Of a stretch of DNA of 64,000 nucleotides, positions 1 to 11,724 are shown in pieces. The stretch comes from Warburgia ugandensis. Taxonomy: Eukaryota; Streptophyta; Magnoliopsida; Canellales; Canellaceae. Each line of letters starts with the position of its first letter. The stretch's first letter is position 1. The DNA is taken from NCBI GenBank assembly GCA_035236585.1, contig CP141139.1, forward strand, positions 38,883,217 to 38,947,216. The letters are read 5' to 3'. Under the pieces are notes generated by a model. It did not search any database and was not told the origin of the DNA. It worked only from the letters and a program-made list of their open reading frames with translations. The position numbers were made by a program, and so were the translations under genes.

Positions 1-761
1 TAATCATGCTAAACAACTTGGTCAACCAAACTACTCCAATATCTCCCACATGCTTCCACACCTCTATTGGTATACCATCAGACCCCATGACCTTTCCTGA
101 TTTCTTCTTTTTCAAGCCTCTTTCACTTCAGATATTCTAATAATACATTCATATCTCTAATGTCTAATGTTATTTAAGTTTATAATATTTTCAATCCCTA
201 TATTCTTATATCCATTGTCATTTAACAATTTTTGAAAGTAAGTTTTCCACCTTTGTTTGATCTTGTCATTTTTGACTAGTACCATTTTATCACCACTTCT
301 AATGCACCTAACATGGTTTAAGTCCTTACCCTTCTGTTCTCTTATTTTTGCAAGTTTAAACACATATTTCTCACCTTCTCTTGCTCCTAGTCTACTATAG
401 AGGTTGTCATATGTCTTAAGTTAAGCCTTACTTACTATTCTCTTAACAACCTTTTTAGCATTTTATATTGTTCATAGTTTTCATTATTTCTAGACTTCTA
501 CCATGCTTTAAAGCACACCCATTTTTCTTTAATAACTTTTTGCACTATTTCACTCCACCACCATGTTTTCTTTACTAATTGTCTTTTACCTTTAGATACT
601 CCTAAGACATCTTTCGTAACTTTCTTAATAGACTCAGCCATATTAGTCCACATGACGTTTACTTCTGTTGCATAGTTCCAGTTTCCTTCTACCACCAACT
701 TATATGTGAATGAGGTTATTTTCTCTCCTTTTAAGTTCCACCACTTAGTTTTTAGATACAT
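1..761 (-). pseudogene. LINE linker and start of reverse transcriptase, broken
   Basis: Minus-strand frames at 498-761 (tryptophan-rich, KTWWWSEIVQKVIKEK) and 157-363 match the linker between endonuclease and RT in RTE elements, where a 'WWxxEVQxxIKxKK' block is usual. Bases 1-100 then read GSDGIPIEVWKHVGDIG and VVWLTKLFSMI, the first conserved RT block of RTE elements. The frame shifts between the pieces. The catalytic FADD motif of this copy would lie left of base 1. Confidence 0.8.
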
Positions 762-767
762 ATTAAG

Positions 768-1800
768 TTAATTTCCTTTCTCCCATCTTTTAATATAGAT
801 ATTCATAATCATTAGCCTATGTTGTGAGGTTAAAATATCACAAGGTATCACCTTACAATCCTTATACATTGATCTATTGGTATTCCTAAGTAGAAAAAAG
901 TCTATTTGGCTTTTGTGGAGTCCAATTTTAAAGGTTATTAAGTGTTCATTCCTCTTCTTAAAGAATGTATTTGCAATGGCTAAGTTATATGCTAAAGAAA
1001 AATTGAGGATAGTTTTCCCCATCTCATTTCGTTCTCCCATACCATACCCTCCATGTATCCTATCATATCCTTCCTTTTCTTTTCCTACATGGCCATTTAA
1101 GTCTGGTCCTATAACTACCTCCTTAGTGTTGGAAATTTCTTGCATAACTCCCTCCATATCTACCCAAAACTGTCTCTTGATTTTATATTGTAACCCTACT
1201 TGTGGTGTGTATGCACTTATAGCATTTATGATATGTTCTCCTAGAACAAGTTTTATTATTATAATTCTATCACTAATTCTTTTAACATCCACAACTTAAT
1301 CCTTTAATTCTTATCCACTATTATTCTTATGTCATTTCTGTTACTATCATTTCCTACGTACTGGATTTATACCCATCAATTTCTCTAGTTTTAGCCCCTT
1401 TCCACTTGGTTTCTTGGATATAAGCAATGTTGACTCTCCTATGTTTCATCATATGTATTAACTCTAGACTCTTACCTATCAATGTTCCTATATTCCATGT
1501 GGCGATAAGAATATTATGCTCTTGAGATAGCATATTTACTTGCGCACTTCTCGACCTCCATGGCATGAAGCCATGCCCACTTTTCACTACACCTAAATCC
1601 TGATGTAGCACATCGCATCCTAGGAGATGCTCTAGCAACCCTTGCCCATTTTCCACTTCACCTAGGATTTGATGTAGCATGTCACTTCTGGGTGAATGAC
1701 CTAGCAACCTTGGCCCATTTTTCACTACACCTGGGATCCAATGTAGTGCATCGCTTATGGGGGATGCCTTACCTTGAGGGAATGTCAATTTTTGATTCAT
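768..1800 (-). pseudogene. LINE endonuclease (EEP fold) domain, broken
   Basis: Two minus-strand frames together make one endonuclease/exonuclease/phosphatase domain. The first (1354-1800) has the start of the fold, with ILIATWNIGTL (the N of 'WN' is a metal-site residue) and IAYIQETKWKG (catalytic Glu in QETK). The second (768-1292) carries AISAYTPQVG, the GPDLNGHVG segment (GDLNGHVG is usual in this family) and a late 'SQHRLMIM' segment where the family has SDHR. The Asp-to-Gln change in that last motif removes a catalytic residue. In an active element this enzyme nicks target DNA to prime reverse transcription. Many plant genome annotations mislabel such frames 'craniofacial development protein 2-like'. 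The first 60 residues upstream of the fold are low-similarity leader and may not be translated. Confidence 0.85.
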
Positions 1801-3159
1801 GTTATATTAGGGTTGCCATACTTTAAAGAAGCTGGAGGTGATTTTCGTTGTCTTCTCTTCTTACTTATAAACTAATATACAAATGCATATTCATTTGCAA
1901 GTAGAAAAATAATAATTAAATCAAAATCATCTGCAACTTCTTTCTTGTTGGATAGCACCTAATGCAAGACCCTCCTCCTTTTTCATCTCTGCTTAGGACC
2001 GGCATCACTAAAGTTAGTAGGTTCAGGATACAAATGTAAAAAAAAAAATACACAAAATTACTAATTTTATCTGAAAAATAGGAATTCCACATTCCAAGCT
2101 ACATGATGGGTCATAGATGTCATAAATGAAGTCATGGGGTTTCAAAAGAATCATTTGGTATCACTGTTGAAGTCAGAAAGCTAAAAAACCCTATAGTCAA
2201 CTCTAACTCAAATAAGCTAGAAAAGGTAGCAATTTTCAAATTCAAGCACAATTGCAGATATTCACTACCTTGGAAGCTTATGGAAGAATCTCAATTCATA
2301 TACAATACATCATATACAATGAAAGCTTCTTAGAAGAAAAAGAAGAATGGGACCACATAAAGACTTCTCACTTATTTTCTCTCTCCTACACAACTAAAAG
2401 GATGAAGAATCAACCAATGAGAATATGTCTTATCCAAATAAGATATTGAAGTATAATTGGTCCACATGAGCATATGAAGATTTTCAAGAATCAAGGCCAT
2501 TAATTCTAGGGTAATCTAATCCAATGTTGGAGAAGGAATGATGTTAAAAGAAGGTTCACATGCCATATAAAAATCCCATCCGTTCAAGAAAAGTTGGTGT
2601 GATCTATGCGCTAGAATTAAAATGAAGAAAATAAGGAAACCCTAACCACCTTCCCCCATTTTCCACCTCCACTTTCCTATAATGAAAATCATGCCTCCCC
2701 CCTCCAATAGCCACTTTCATATTTAATTTCACTTTCTTCCTTCATTCCTAAGCTACCTCCTTAGTCTCCCTGTCTGATTCTTTCCTTTTGCCACCTATTC
2801 CCTTCTTGCCTTAGGCTTTCTTATTCCTTTCTCTTTCCCTTCCTACCTTATTTCTTCTATTCTCAATTCCATTCCTATATTTGAAACATGCACGTCCCAT
2901 CTAACCCTTAGTTTGGTTCTAATTAAAATGGCTTGATCTCCACCCTTGAATTCTCTTAACCCTTATGCTAGAAATATATATAAATAAAGGTGCTATGAAT
3001 AGAGTTTTCAACTTTCAACTTTCCCTTGAGTGCATAGCTGAATCAAAGGCAAAACAAAGGAAGGAAGATCACCCTCACCTAAGCACCCTTCAAGCTTCCA
3101 TGATCAAATTCTTTAAAGATAAAGGTAGGGTCTCAACATTGTCCAATTCCTTTTCTTCC

Positions 3160-3182
3160 TTTTTTTTTTTTTTTTTTTTTTT
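3160..3182 (+). repeat. Poly-T tract
   Basis: An uninterrupted run of about 23 T inside the 5' LTR. The matching place in the 3' LTR (near 22625) reads TTTCTTTTCTTTCTTTACC, so the tract grew after the two LTRs diverged. Confidence 0.9.
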
Positions 3183-5154
3183 CTCCACCATCTTCTATCT
3201 TTTCTATTCACCTTTTTCAAGCATGCATTCTTCTATGTTTTTATTATTTAGATTGATAATGTAGTTGCAAGCATCATCCTTCATGTTACTTAGATTTTCA
3301 ATGTAGTTGTAGTTTTTCCTTAGTTTGCATAATATAATCTCATCTTTCCTTGGTCATAGTTCATGTTTAGCATTGTAATTGAATTTATCTTAGAGTAATT
3401 TAGATGCATATCATGTTTCTTTTCCATTCAATTAGGTTTTGCCTGCATATAGGAATAGGATTTTCAACTCATTCCACCAATTTTTGGTGGATGCATCTTT
3501 TTCAATCTCACATGCATGGTAGATTTAACAACAAGTTTAGGTTGCATTCACTATAGTATGATGAGTTAATTTGTTTCTTTAAGCTAGGTTTAATTTGTAG
3601 ATCTAGGTTGTATCATAGCTTCCTATTTTTCTTGCTTAATTTCCATGTTTGTAAGCACTTTCCTATTTTAGAAGTGGGGTAGTTTCTAATTTTGAAATCT
3701 TTATTTAGATCTTAGATTTTTTTTACTTTGTTGTTTTAGAAACTTGTTAATTTTTTTTCCATAGATCTTAGGAATGTTTTAGCATTAGCTTAGTTCCATT
3801 TTAGAAAGTAGTTACATGGTAGATTCTTAGATCTAGGACTTTCTTAGCTTAGAAGAAGCACTTTCCTAGTTTAGAAACCCATGTTTGACTACCTAATTTT
3901 CATTGCCTATTTTTTAAGTAAGTTTAGAAACTTCATGCATAACAATCGATTAGATTTAGAAAGCATTATTAGTTTAAAAAATTCATGCATATCATGGTAG
4001 AATTAGGCATCTTAGTTGTATGTAATATAAGCATATTACTTTCCATTTAGAAACACACATTTTCCCTTTTTTAAGTTGCATCCATGAACTGTTCCATGCT
4101 AGATTTGCATTTATCTCACATTATTATCTATTTCATTTTCACTTTCCTTCATTCACACACTCTTTACACATTTATTTATCTTTCCACTTTGTAATTTCAT
4201 CCATATTCTAATTCCATACACTTTCTATTTCCATATTTAACACCACCACTTTCTAATTTTTGAATTCATACATAGTCCATGTTAATTAACTCATTCATCA
4301 TTCCTCTTTCTTTATTTCTAATTTCTTTTTATGGAGTTGGACTAACAGAAGGTAAAGGATTCTTAGAAATATGGAAACATTCTAATTTATTAATTAAGGT
4401 TAAGGAAAATAAGCAAATCCATTTATAATCTACATAGGTTCCTAGCTAAAGGCCTTCACATTGGGGGGTAGGGATACACCATGTACCTACTTATCATTTT
4501 ATCTCCTAAGGCTAGGAATGGGTGAGTCCTAAAACAAGGACCATTATCCCCAATTCATTTTCTTTTCTTCTAATTCATGTTTAATAAAGGAAGCCTCCTA
4601 CGTGGTTCAACTTCCTTAAATACGAATGAACTCTAACTCCCTCTTTATATAAATTCTCTAAATTATCGTCTTTCTTTTAAGAGTTTCTAGCTTAGGGAAA
4701 ATGCAGTAACTTTTTTTTATTTCCTTTTCCATCATTCTTATCTCTTTCTTGGGTGGTGATTGTTTAGGAAAAAGTGTCAAGACTCCTCTTTCCTTGGTTG
4801 CACTAATATTGAATAATATTAGTTGGGATACAAAGGATGAAAAGCTTGGTGGTAATTTACTGTATTTTGGGTTGAAGAGAAGTGTACAAGCTCCTATTGA
4901 GTGGCACAATATGTGGACTCTACAACAGAATTTAGGCCAGGATTTGAAGGATCTTTATGTACTTTCTTTAATTGCTTTCTTTTTATGACTTATTTAACAA
5001 TTCCTTACAATTTAGCAATTAATGAAATAGTTCTTTTTCATTTTCTTAGTTAATTTGTTCCTTTCCTTTTCTAGTTAATGTAGTTTTAGAAAGTTACTTT
5101 AATGTGTAGTTAGTTGTAGGTTTAGATAGATTCTTAACACTACTACATAGGGGA

Positions 5155-5745
5155 CTTTTAAATTCGATTAAAAGTGATAATAGAAGTCACTTAAGAAGCG
5201 ACTCCTACTAAGCTAACTTGGAAAGTCATCAATTTTAAAGTTGCTTACATAAACCACTTTAAAGTCACCAACTTTTAAAGTTTTTTTTTTTTTTTTGTAT
5301 GCGACTTCAAGAGTCAGACACTTTTGATGTTGCTTATATAAAAACTACGTCTAAAGTTGATGATTTTAGAAGTCATTTTTGTATAAGTGACTTCAAAAGA
5401 ACCTCATTTGGATGAACTTTTGAAGTCGCTTATATAAAAATGACGTCAAAAGTTGGTGACTTTAGAAGTCATTTTCATATAAGCAACTTCAAAAGATCAA
5501 TGCTTTTTATTATCTTTAAAAGTTGCTTACACTAAACGACTTCAAAAGTTTGTAACTTTTAAAGTTGTTTCTTTATAAGCGACTTCAAAAGTTAATGTTT
5601 TGATGGACTTTTAAATAATTTTTTATTGAACAACTTCAAAATATCTTGCCCTTTAAAGTCATTTTTCCATAAAAGACTTTAAAAATTCCCAAGTTTGAAA
5701 GCCGTTTAATGAAAAATGACTTTAAAAGTAATTTTTTTAAATTTA
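5155..5745. repeat. Left subterminal repeats of the CACTA element
   Basis: More than ten copies of ACTTTTAAAGT-like and GACTTCAAAAG-like words in both orientations, often in pairs that fold back on each other around 5-15 bases such as TTATATAAAAATGA. Subterminal repeats of this kind bind the element's own DNA-binding protein in known En/Spm elements. The same word family fills the right end. Confidence 0.85.
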
Positions 5746-5759
5746 TTTTCATGCTCCAC

Positions 5760-6245
5760 CACCTGTATACAATTGAATAACAAACATCCAATGTACATCT
5801 AATACTCAAACAATGTTTATAAATATTAAAAACTCATTAATATACAACATTCATCCACTTGTTAATATAATACCACCTGTATACCTTAAAATACTTCAAT
5901 CTCCACAAACATGAAAACCCAACAATCACTACAATGCATCCACATTTTAATTTATTGATACATCACCACCTGTGTATACATTGAATAACAAACATTCTAT
6001 GCATCTAATACTTCAAACAATCTTTGTAAACATGAAAACCAAACATCATATACACATAATACTTCAATCTCCATACACATTCCAAACCACCATTTTCTAC
6101 AATGCATTAACATCTTTCTTAATACACTACTACCTATGTATAAATTGAATAACAAACATTCTATACACTTGATATAAACAATCTTTATAAACATGAAAAA
6201 CCAATCATCTAATACAACATGCATCCACTTCTTTCTTGACAACCT
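5760..6245. repeat. Imperfect tandem repeats in the CACTA element
   Basis: Three copies of a unit containing TTGAATAACAAACATTC followed by a run like CTAATACTTCAAACAATCTT; they start near 5774, 5981 and 6146. The spacing varies (about 207 and 165 bp) and the copies are diverged. The minus-strand frame at 5997-6242 lies in this repeat and is not a credible gene. Confidence 0.7.
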
Positions 6246-6579
6246 GAATCATTCTTAAAATGTAACACCTAATACATCCATAATGGCTACAAAACATCCA
6301 TACTCATCATTATCCATCCTCATATATCTTGAAAATAATTTATATAAGAAACTTCAACATATGCATTGTCTATAACATCCATATTCACTTTATTTGTAAA
6401 TCCATACACATTCACATTTACTTTCATACTCTAAGTAAGCCTCTCATTCTTCATCTCATCAAGGTTATATAATTCAACAGCCACATATTCACTTCATGTT
6501 CAAACTCCAAATTTACTTCATCCATACTCATTTATTCCCACACTCCAAATTTTCACTCATTCATTGTTTAAAATACAAA

Positions 6580-6600
6580 TATATATATATATATATATTT
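6580..6600. repeat. (AT)n microsatellite
   Basis: A short pure AT run in the CACTA interior, about ten repeats. Confidence 0.85.
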
Positions 6601-6944
6601 CAAAGAAAATAATAACATCTAAAGGAACACACACAAATCAATGAAAAAAATACTTTATTATGTATTTCAGGTTCATGTAGTAACTCCAAGTAATCTAATT
6701 GAAACTTATTACATACTCAGCCCATTTAGCTCACATTTCATTGAGATTTACTCTAGAGTAACTCTTCTTGTTTGCCCACTCAGAAAGCACACAACCTATA
6801 ATACAACATATTTAATAAGTTAAATTTTTTTGGCTAGATCCATAAAAACTATAGAATAATACAAGATTATGCAAAATAAAAAGTGTTTTACCTTTTTAAA
6901 ATGGGAGACAGGAGTACTATTGAATATGAGGGTCCTCATGTACC

Positions 6945-9601
6945 TCAGGACATAATACCCACACTCCTTATTAGATTGTTGTCTAGGGCACTGTGCAACA
7001 AGGACAACAAAAAAGAACTCATAAATATCATTTGTAATAATGTTGGTTTAATTAATGATAACTTAGAGTTATTAACTATTTCATATACTTGACATTCTTT
7101 CAAGTGAGGTTTGGTGGTTGTACAGTCTCGATCATAGTAGCCCATTTAAACCAAACCCTACAATTTTAAATTTCAAATGCATTATAAATGAATGACAAAT
7201 TACTTATCTATATATAACACATGAAAAAAATAAATTCTTACTTATTTATAATATCTGTGAGGGCGTGACAGATGTGCGCTCCACAAGGATCAACAAAGAA
7301 AGCATGGCCACCATGCACATCCAAAATAAGCATCCAATGAGACCTACATATACAGTCATATGGATAGTAATGAAAGTTGGTAACCTCTTAGGGATAGGGC
7401 TTAATGATTCCCTACATTAGTGGGTTAGTTTTGATCTGCCAATGCTCCACCACTCCAGAAATGACGCCAAGGTCAAGGAATTGGTAAATTGTACCCTCAC
7501 CCTCAAAAAGGCTAGTAACATCATTCAAGAATCTCCATAAAAGAAATAATTATTACATATACCATTAAAATATAACGTGTAATTAAATATCAAATGATTT
7601 ATAAGCAATTATGTGCATATACCCCTCGTAGGAGACAATATGAGGGTGCTCGAGTTGATCCTATAGACAAACTTGTAATAGGTCCTCTACCATAAGTGAC
7701 ACTTCAACAACATCCTCGGCAAGCACTCCCCGCTTAATTTGTACAAGATTGATTGCCATATTGTTGTTGATGAGACCATAGATTAACCTTAGGGATCAAG
7801 GTATGTTAAGTGGGACTTCCACACACTCTTGGGTCAGTTGCTGTAAAAGATGTAAAAATTTCCAGCCAAATAATATTAATCTATAAAGAGGGCCTAATTT
7901 ATGATGAAAGAAAATCTAAAGATATATACAAGTATTTGTTCCATTCGTGTAGTAGCCATAGGTGACATTGGAATGGTGGCTGATCTCGGTGCCACATTTT
8001 GTTGTTGATTAAAGTGAGGTCATTAGCTAAAAAATATTAATAAAGAAGGTAATATGATAAGATACATAGCGTGGACTCTATGGGAATGACTAGTGGCTCT
8101 AGCCAAGAGACGTGATATGCAACTATCTGCCCAATGGTTATAATATTTTCCATTTCTAATAGGAATGGTATGTAGCCATTAGCATTCAAAGCCATGGTAA
8201 TGGGCACCTGCTTAGTATGTGGAGGCATACAAATTCCATACAAAACGTTTGAGCATTATGAGCAAGGGGTGGTGTAGCAATCATCAAACCTCCCTAATGC
8301 ATCTGACTAAATATATCAAACTTTATTTTCTCAATGAGCTCATTGTAGGCCTCCTCATCATCTTGAATTTTAGGTACAAGTCCTCTACCAAAGAATTTAG
8401 AAAGAACAACACCATGACCCATTCCCCTAACTCAACTAAGGTGGTCCTTCTTATTGCCCATAGCCCCATATAGGGTGTCATCCTTGGCAAAAATGCTGCT
8501 TAAAGTTACTTTAGTAGCGCTTTCTTGGGTAGGAATGTTCTACAAAATTTAATTAGAAAGACATGATCATTTGATCCAATTAATTGTAAAAAATTTATAG
8601 TTAGTTGGAACCACTTACTATGTACGAAGCAATTTGCACAGTAGTTTCATCTACAAACTTGTTGCCAGTACGGCCCACCGAATGCGCTATCTTCTAGAGG
8701 ATGGAGCAATCAATGAGTTCCTTTTTCCCATCTTTTTTTTGCTGTCAAGCAAAGGCACTATAGTTAGAGAATATGTATATAACTATAGTTGCATTAATTG
8801 AATGGGATAAATTATCATAGATTCTTACCTTGCGCTCTTCTAAATGAGCATAACCCATCCTAGATAGGTAGTGCTGCATATTTGTTTCATGCACCTTTCT
8901 TCCTCTTGCACTCTTCGGCTGAACAATCAGTGATCAAGAGCAATAATTGAACATTACATGTAATTAAAAGAATGAAGCATCATTTTTGCAAATACCTCAA
9001 ACTCGGTAGAGGTGCAATTTTGTACAAATGCATTTCAAGCCTCCTAGTCAATGACAACAGAGTAATGGCACTGTGTACAACCTTGATGGATTGTTGACAT
9101 TTGGAGTTATGTAATTGTGAACAAGGTAGTTCTTCCATTTTCTCCATTGCTCACCAACCCCTTGTGAAGCATGCATCTTCTTATCATCTAGCACATCAAA
9201 GGAAGATAACAAATTGAACACATCAAATTACTATATTTGAAAATTAAGGAAAGTTATAATGTAAATAATACATGTACTTAATGTTTACATACCTTCACCA
9301 TTTCACATATTGAATCTTTTATCAAGGATAGCACATGTCTCCAATCCTCAAATGTGATAGGAACTATGCTTCCTACTGTAGAGCAAAGGAAACTACTATA
9401 AGTAGGTGTACTCTCACCAATCTCTTGCCCTCTACTATTTTATTAGACAATTTCTTTAATTCCCTTCAACTTTCTCTTAAGAACCTTTTCCATTGTTGTT
9501 CGCCCTCTGCCCTTTCTTTTTGGAGTAGTTCTCATGTTGGCCTCTTTTTCTTGCTCTTCATTGTGGCTATAATCTTTAGTTTGATGTTCTTCTCGTTCCA
9601 T
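6945..9601 (-). pseudogene. CACTA-borne Transposase_24 / DUF8039 / Ulp1-like gene, decayed
   Basis: A multi-exon gene remnant on the minus strand. It starts with the ATG at 9599-9601 and a basic segment, TPKRKGRGRTTMEKVLKRK. Next come Transposase_24 (Ptta/En-Spm) pieces: KWKNYLVHNYI near 9130, a segment ending NAFVQNCTSTEF near 9010-9050 with two Trp codons turned to stops, and HYLSRMGYAHLEERK near 8840-8890. The frame at 8085-8230 (PITMALNANGYIPFL, TIGQIVAYHVSWLEPLV) resembles the DUF8039 segment of such proteins. Near 7390-7265 lies a Ulp1 protease-like piece: the putative catalytic His at 7337-7339 in SHWMLILDVHGG and Asp at 7289-7291 in FVDPCG. A possible degraded Cys segment (LKECQVYEIV) lies at about 7080. 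Such fused proteins are known from plant CACTA elements. Stops in most blocks show it is dead. Exon borders cannot be fixed by eye. Confidence 0.65.
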
Positions 9602-9839
9602 CGTTACTACAAAGAAATACTCAGTGATATTAGAACAATGACATAAAAAAAGGCTATGTAATTCATTTAAAGTAACCAAACCGATGTACCTAATAAACAT
9701 AATTTAAGTAAAAAAATAATTAAAGGAGACTCCGTCTCCATCCATTCATATAAACATACAATATCTAACATATGTGACAAACTAACCTCAAGGAAAATAG
9801 AAAAAGGATGCATGAAAAGTATTTACCTACTTAGTGTAG

Positions 9840-11090
9840 ATATTTGTCAATGGGATACAAATCCCATAGACCTTCCACTAGTCTTTAACTCCATTGCTTT
9901 GAGTTCACATCTCTTAGTGGGTGCAGGTATTCACAAGTAGTGATGAGCTTAACTTATGCTGGATGTTCATCTATGTACATGTGCACAATTCATGCACCAA
10001 ATTCCATCCAATAAAGTTTGTGCTTCATATAAGTTACTCTTGGTTATTTGCATGCTTGAAGTTCATTAAAATTTTAATTTTATGATCATGTTTCCTGACT
10101 TGAATCACATTCACCTTATCATTTCATGCCTTGTTTGATTTAAGTTTCATGAGTATCTCACTTTTGAATTTTTACTTTTCATGAGTCACACTTAGTTTTG
10201 AGCAGTCCATACACTTTATTTACTTAATTTCTTAAGAACCACTTTAGTTTTCTAGATAGTTTAGATACTATTTTGGTTAGATCCCATGTTAGCAAACTTG
10301 TATTCCACACATTTCAACCATTTTCTTACTCATGAACCATGTGCACAACTACATGGGTCATGCAGATCGTGATCTTTAAGTGGTTTATTGTTCCCTTGTT
10401 TGATGATAGCTTAGCATTACTTGTTTAGTTATTTAGATCATAATTTAGCTTTAGAACATTTATTTGTTTAGTTTTAGAATGTTTTATTTTTAGAAATTTT
10501 TAGAATTAGAAAAGTGTTAGTTTAAGAAATTTTTATTTTTAGCAAGTTTCCTTACTTAAAGCTTCCTAGAATCATTCATTTTAGTTTAGCATTATTTTTT
10601 TAATTTAATGCATGCTAGTTAGGAAAGTTTCTAATTCCATTGGAAATCTTTATTTTTAGAAAGTTTCCTTTAGCTCATGTGTCTAATTTTATGCATGTTT
10701 CTCATTCCATGTTGGTTAAATTTCATGTTTATCAAACCAATCTTTCTTTAACTAAGCTAAGCAACTTAAATAAGATCAAATAAACCGAAAATTCCTTAAG
10801 ATTCCTCATGGGATAAACCTCTCTCACATGTAATTATTACTTTGATTTGTGCACTTGCGAGTAATTTTAAAGCTACACCACCTAGCCTAAGAGAGATTGG
10901 TTTTGATTCAACTAGAAAGCGAATAACATGAAAATGGACACATGCATTAGAGTTACTAGATGTTATTACCAGACATGTTAAGAAATAAAAGAAAGAGGAA
11001 GCAATCAAGCGCCTATAAGATCGCACTTGTCAGCTTTGATTCCTCTAAATGAATACCTCCAATGCTGGGGTTAGCACACAAATAACTTAA
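9840..11090 (+). repeat. LTR fragment trapped inside the CACTA element
   Basis: This stretch resembles Tat/Athila-type LTR sequence: TTTTAGAAAGTTTCC-rich text at 10440-10700, then ATTCCTCATGGGATAAACCT at 10800-10820, which matches CTTCATGGGATTAACCT at 14287 in the 5' LTR. A block at 10837-10880 (GTGCACTTGCGAGTAATTTT) is shared with the minus-strand copy at 40794-40850. No internal coding sequence accompanies it, so it is a fragment carried by the transposon. Confidence 0.6.
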
Positions 11091-11119
11091 TTTGTATAAA
11101 ACAATGAAAATTGGTCATA

Positions 11120-11600
11120 AAAATCAATCAATAAATAGCAGTAAACCCCACCTCCCCACCCCACCCCCACTGGAACCTTGTTCCCCACCCCTGCCCACCA
11201 CCACATTGGAACCTAGCTCCTCCAACCTGCCCCTCATCGGAACCCAACTCCCCATGCCCCCTCCCAAACCCAGCTCCCTTCCTCCCCTGCCCCAACGAAA
11301 CCCATCCCCACCCCCTTGCCCAAACCGATCTCCCCTCCTCCCCCCTTGGGCCCACCCAAACCCAACTCTCACCCCTCCCTCGCCGTAACGTAGCTCCCCT
11401 CCTCCCCCGCCCGCCCAAACCCAACTCCCGTCATCTCCCTCTACGAAACCCATCACCCCTCCCCACCTCCTCGCCCGACCGAACCCAGCTCCCCTTCTCC
11501 TCCCCCACTCGACCAAACCCATCTCCCTTCCTCCCCCACCCACCCCTCCTCACCGAACCCAGCTCCCCTCCTCTAACACTCACCCCCCCTCCCGTCGACC
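11120..11600. repeat. C-rich, strand-asymmetric tract
   Basis: About 480 bases made mostly of C, with CCCCACCCC, CCTCCCC and GAACCCAGCTCCCC-like units repeated irregularly. It is far richer in GC than its surroundings. Plus-strand frames read proline-rich and minus-strand frames glycine/arginine-rich protein, but in several overlapping frames at once. That is what low-complexity DNA gives, so I do not call a gene. The minus strand has many G-runs able to form quadruplexes. Confidence 0.8.
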
Positions 11601-11724
11601 AACACAATATGTACTGTCCCTCTTCTCCTCTCCTTCCTTGTTCCTCTTCTTTCTTCTCCCTATATTTTTGTCTGAGTAAGTCAGGGATGGCTAGAAGTTT
11701 ATTTTGTGGTTTAAGTAGGGTTAC

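Larger units (their letters stand above)
1..2010 (-). mobile_element. RTE-clade LINE, 3' part outside the window
   Basis: A non-LTR retrotransposon read on the minus strand. From its 5' end (about 2010) it holds an untranslated leader, an apurinic-type endonuclease domain, a linker and the first part of the reverse transcriptase, then runs off base 1. The 5' leader around 1925-2000 contains GGAGGAGGGTCTTGCATTAG when read on the minus strand, which I recognise as typical of plant RTE leaders. The reading frame is broken by several stops and shifts, so this is a dead copy. A second copy of the same family, covering RT to the 3' end, lies at 30363-31920 on the same strand. The 5' end touches the start of the large LTR element beginning near 2025. 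Confidence 0.85.

Noticed and set aside
877..1299. Plus-strand frame of 140 codons
   Set aside because: It lies opposite the LINE endonuclease frame (768-1292, minus), which has clear family motifs; the plus frame has none.
11092..11543. Proline-rich plus-strand and glycine/arginine-rich minus-strand frames
   Set aside because: They come from low-complexity C-rich DNA, overlap in several frames at once, and sit inside a decayed transposon.
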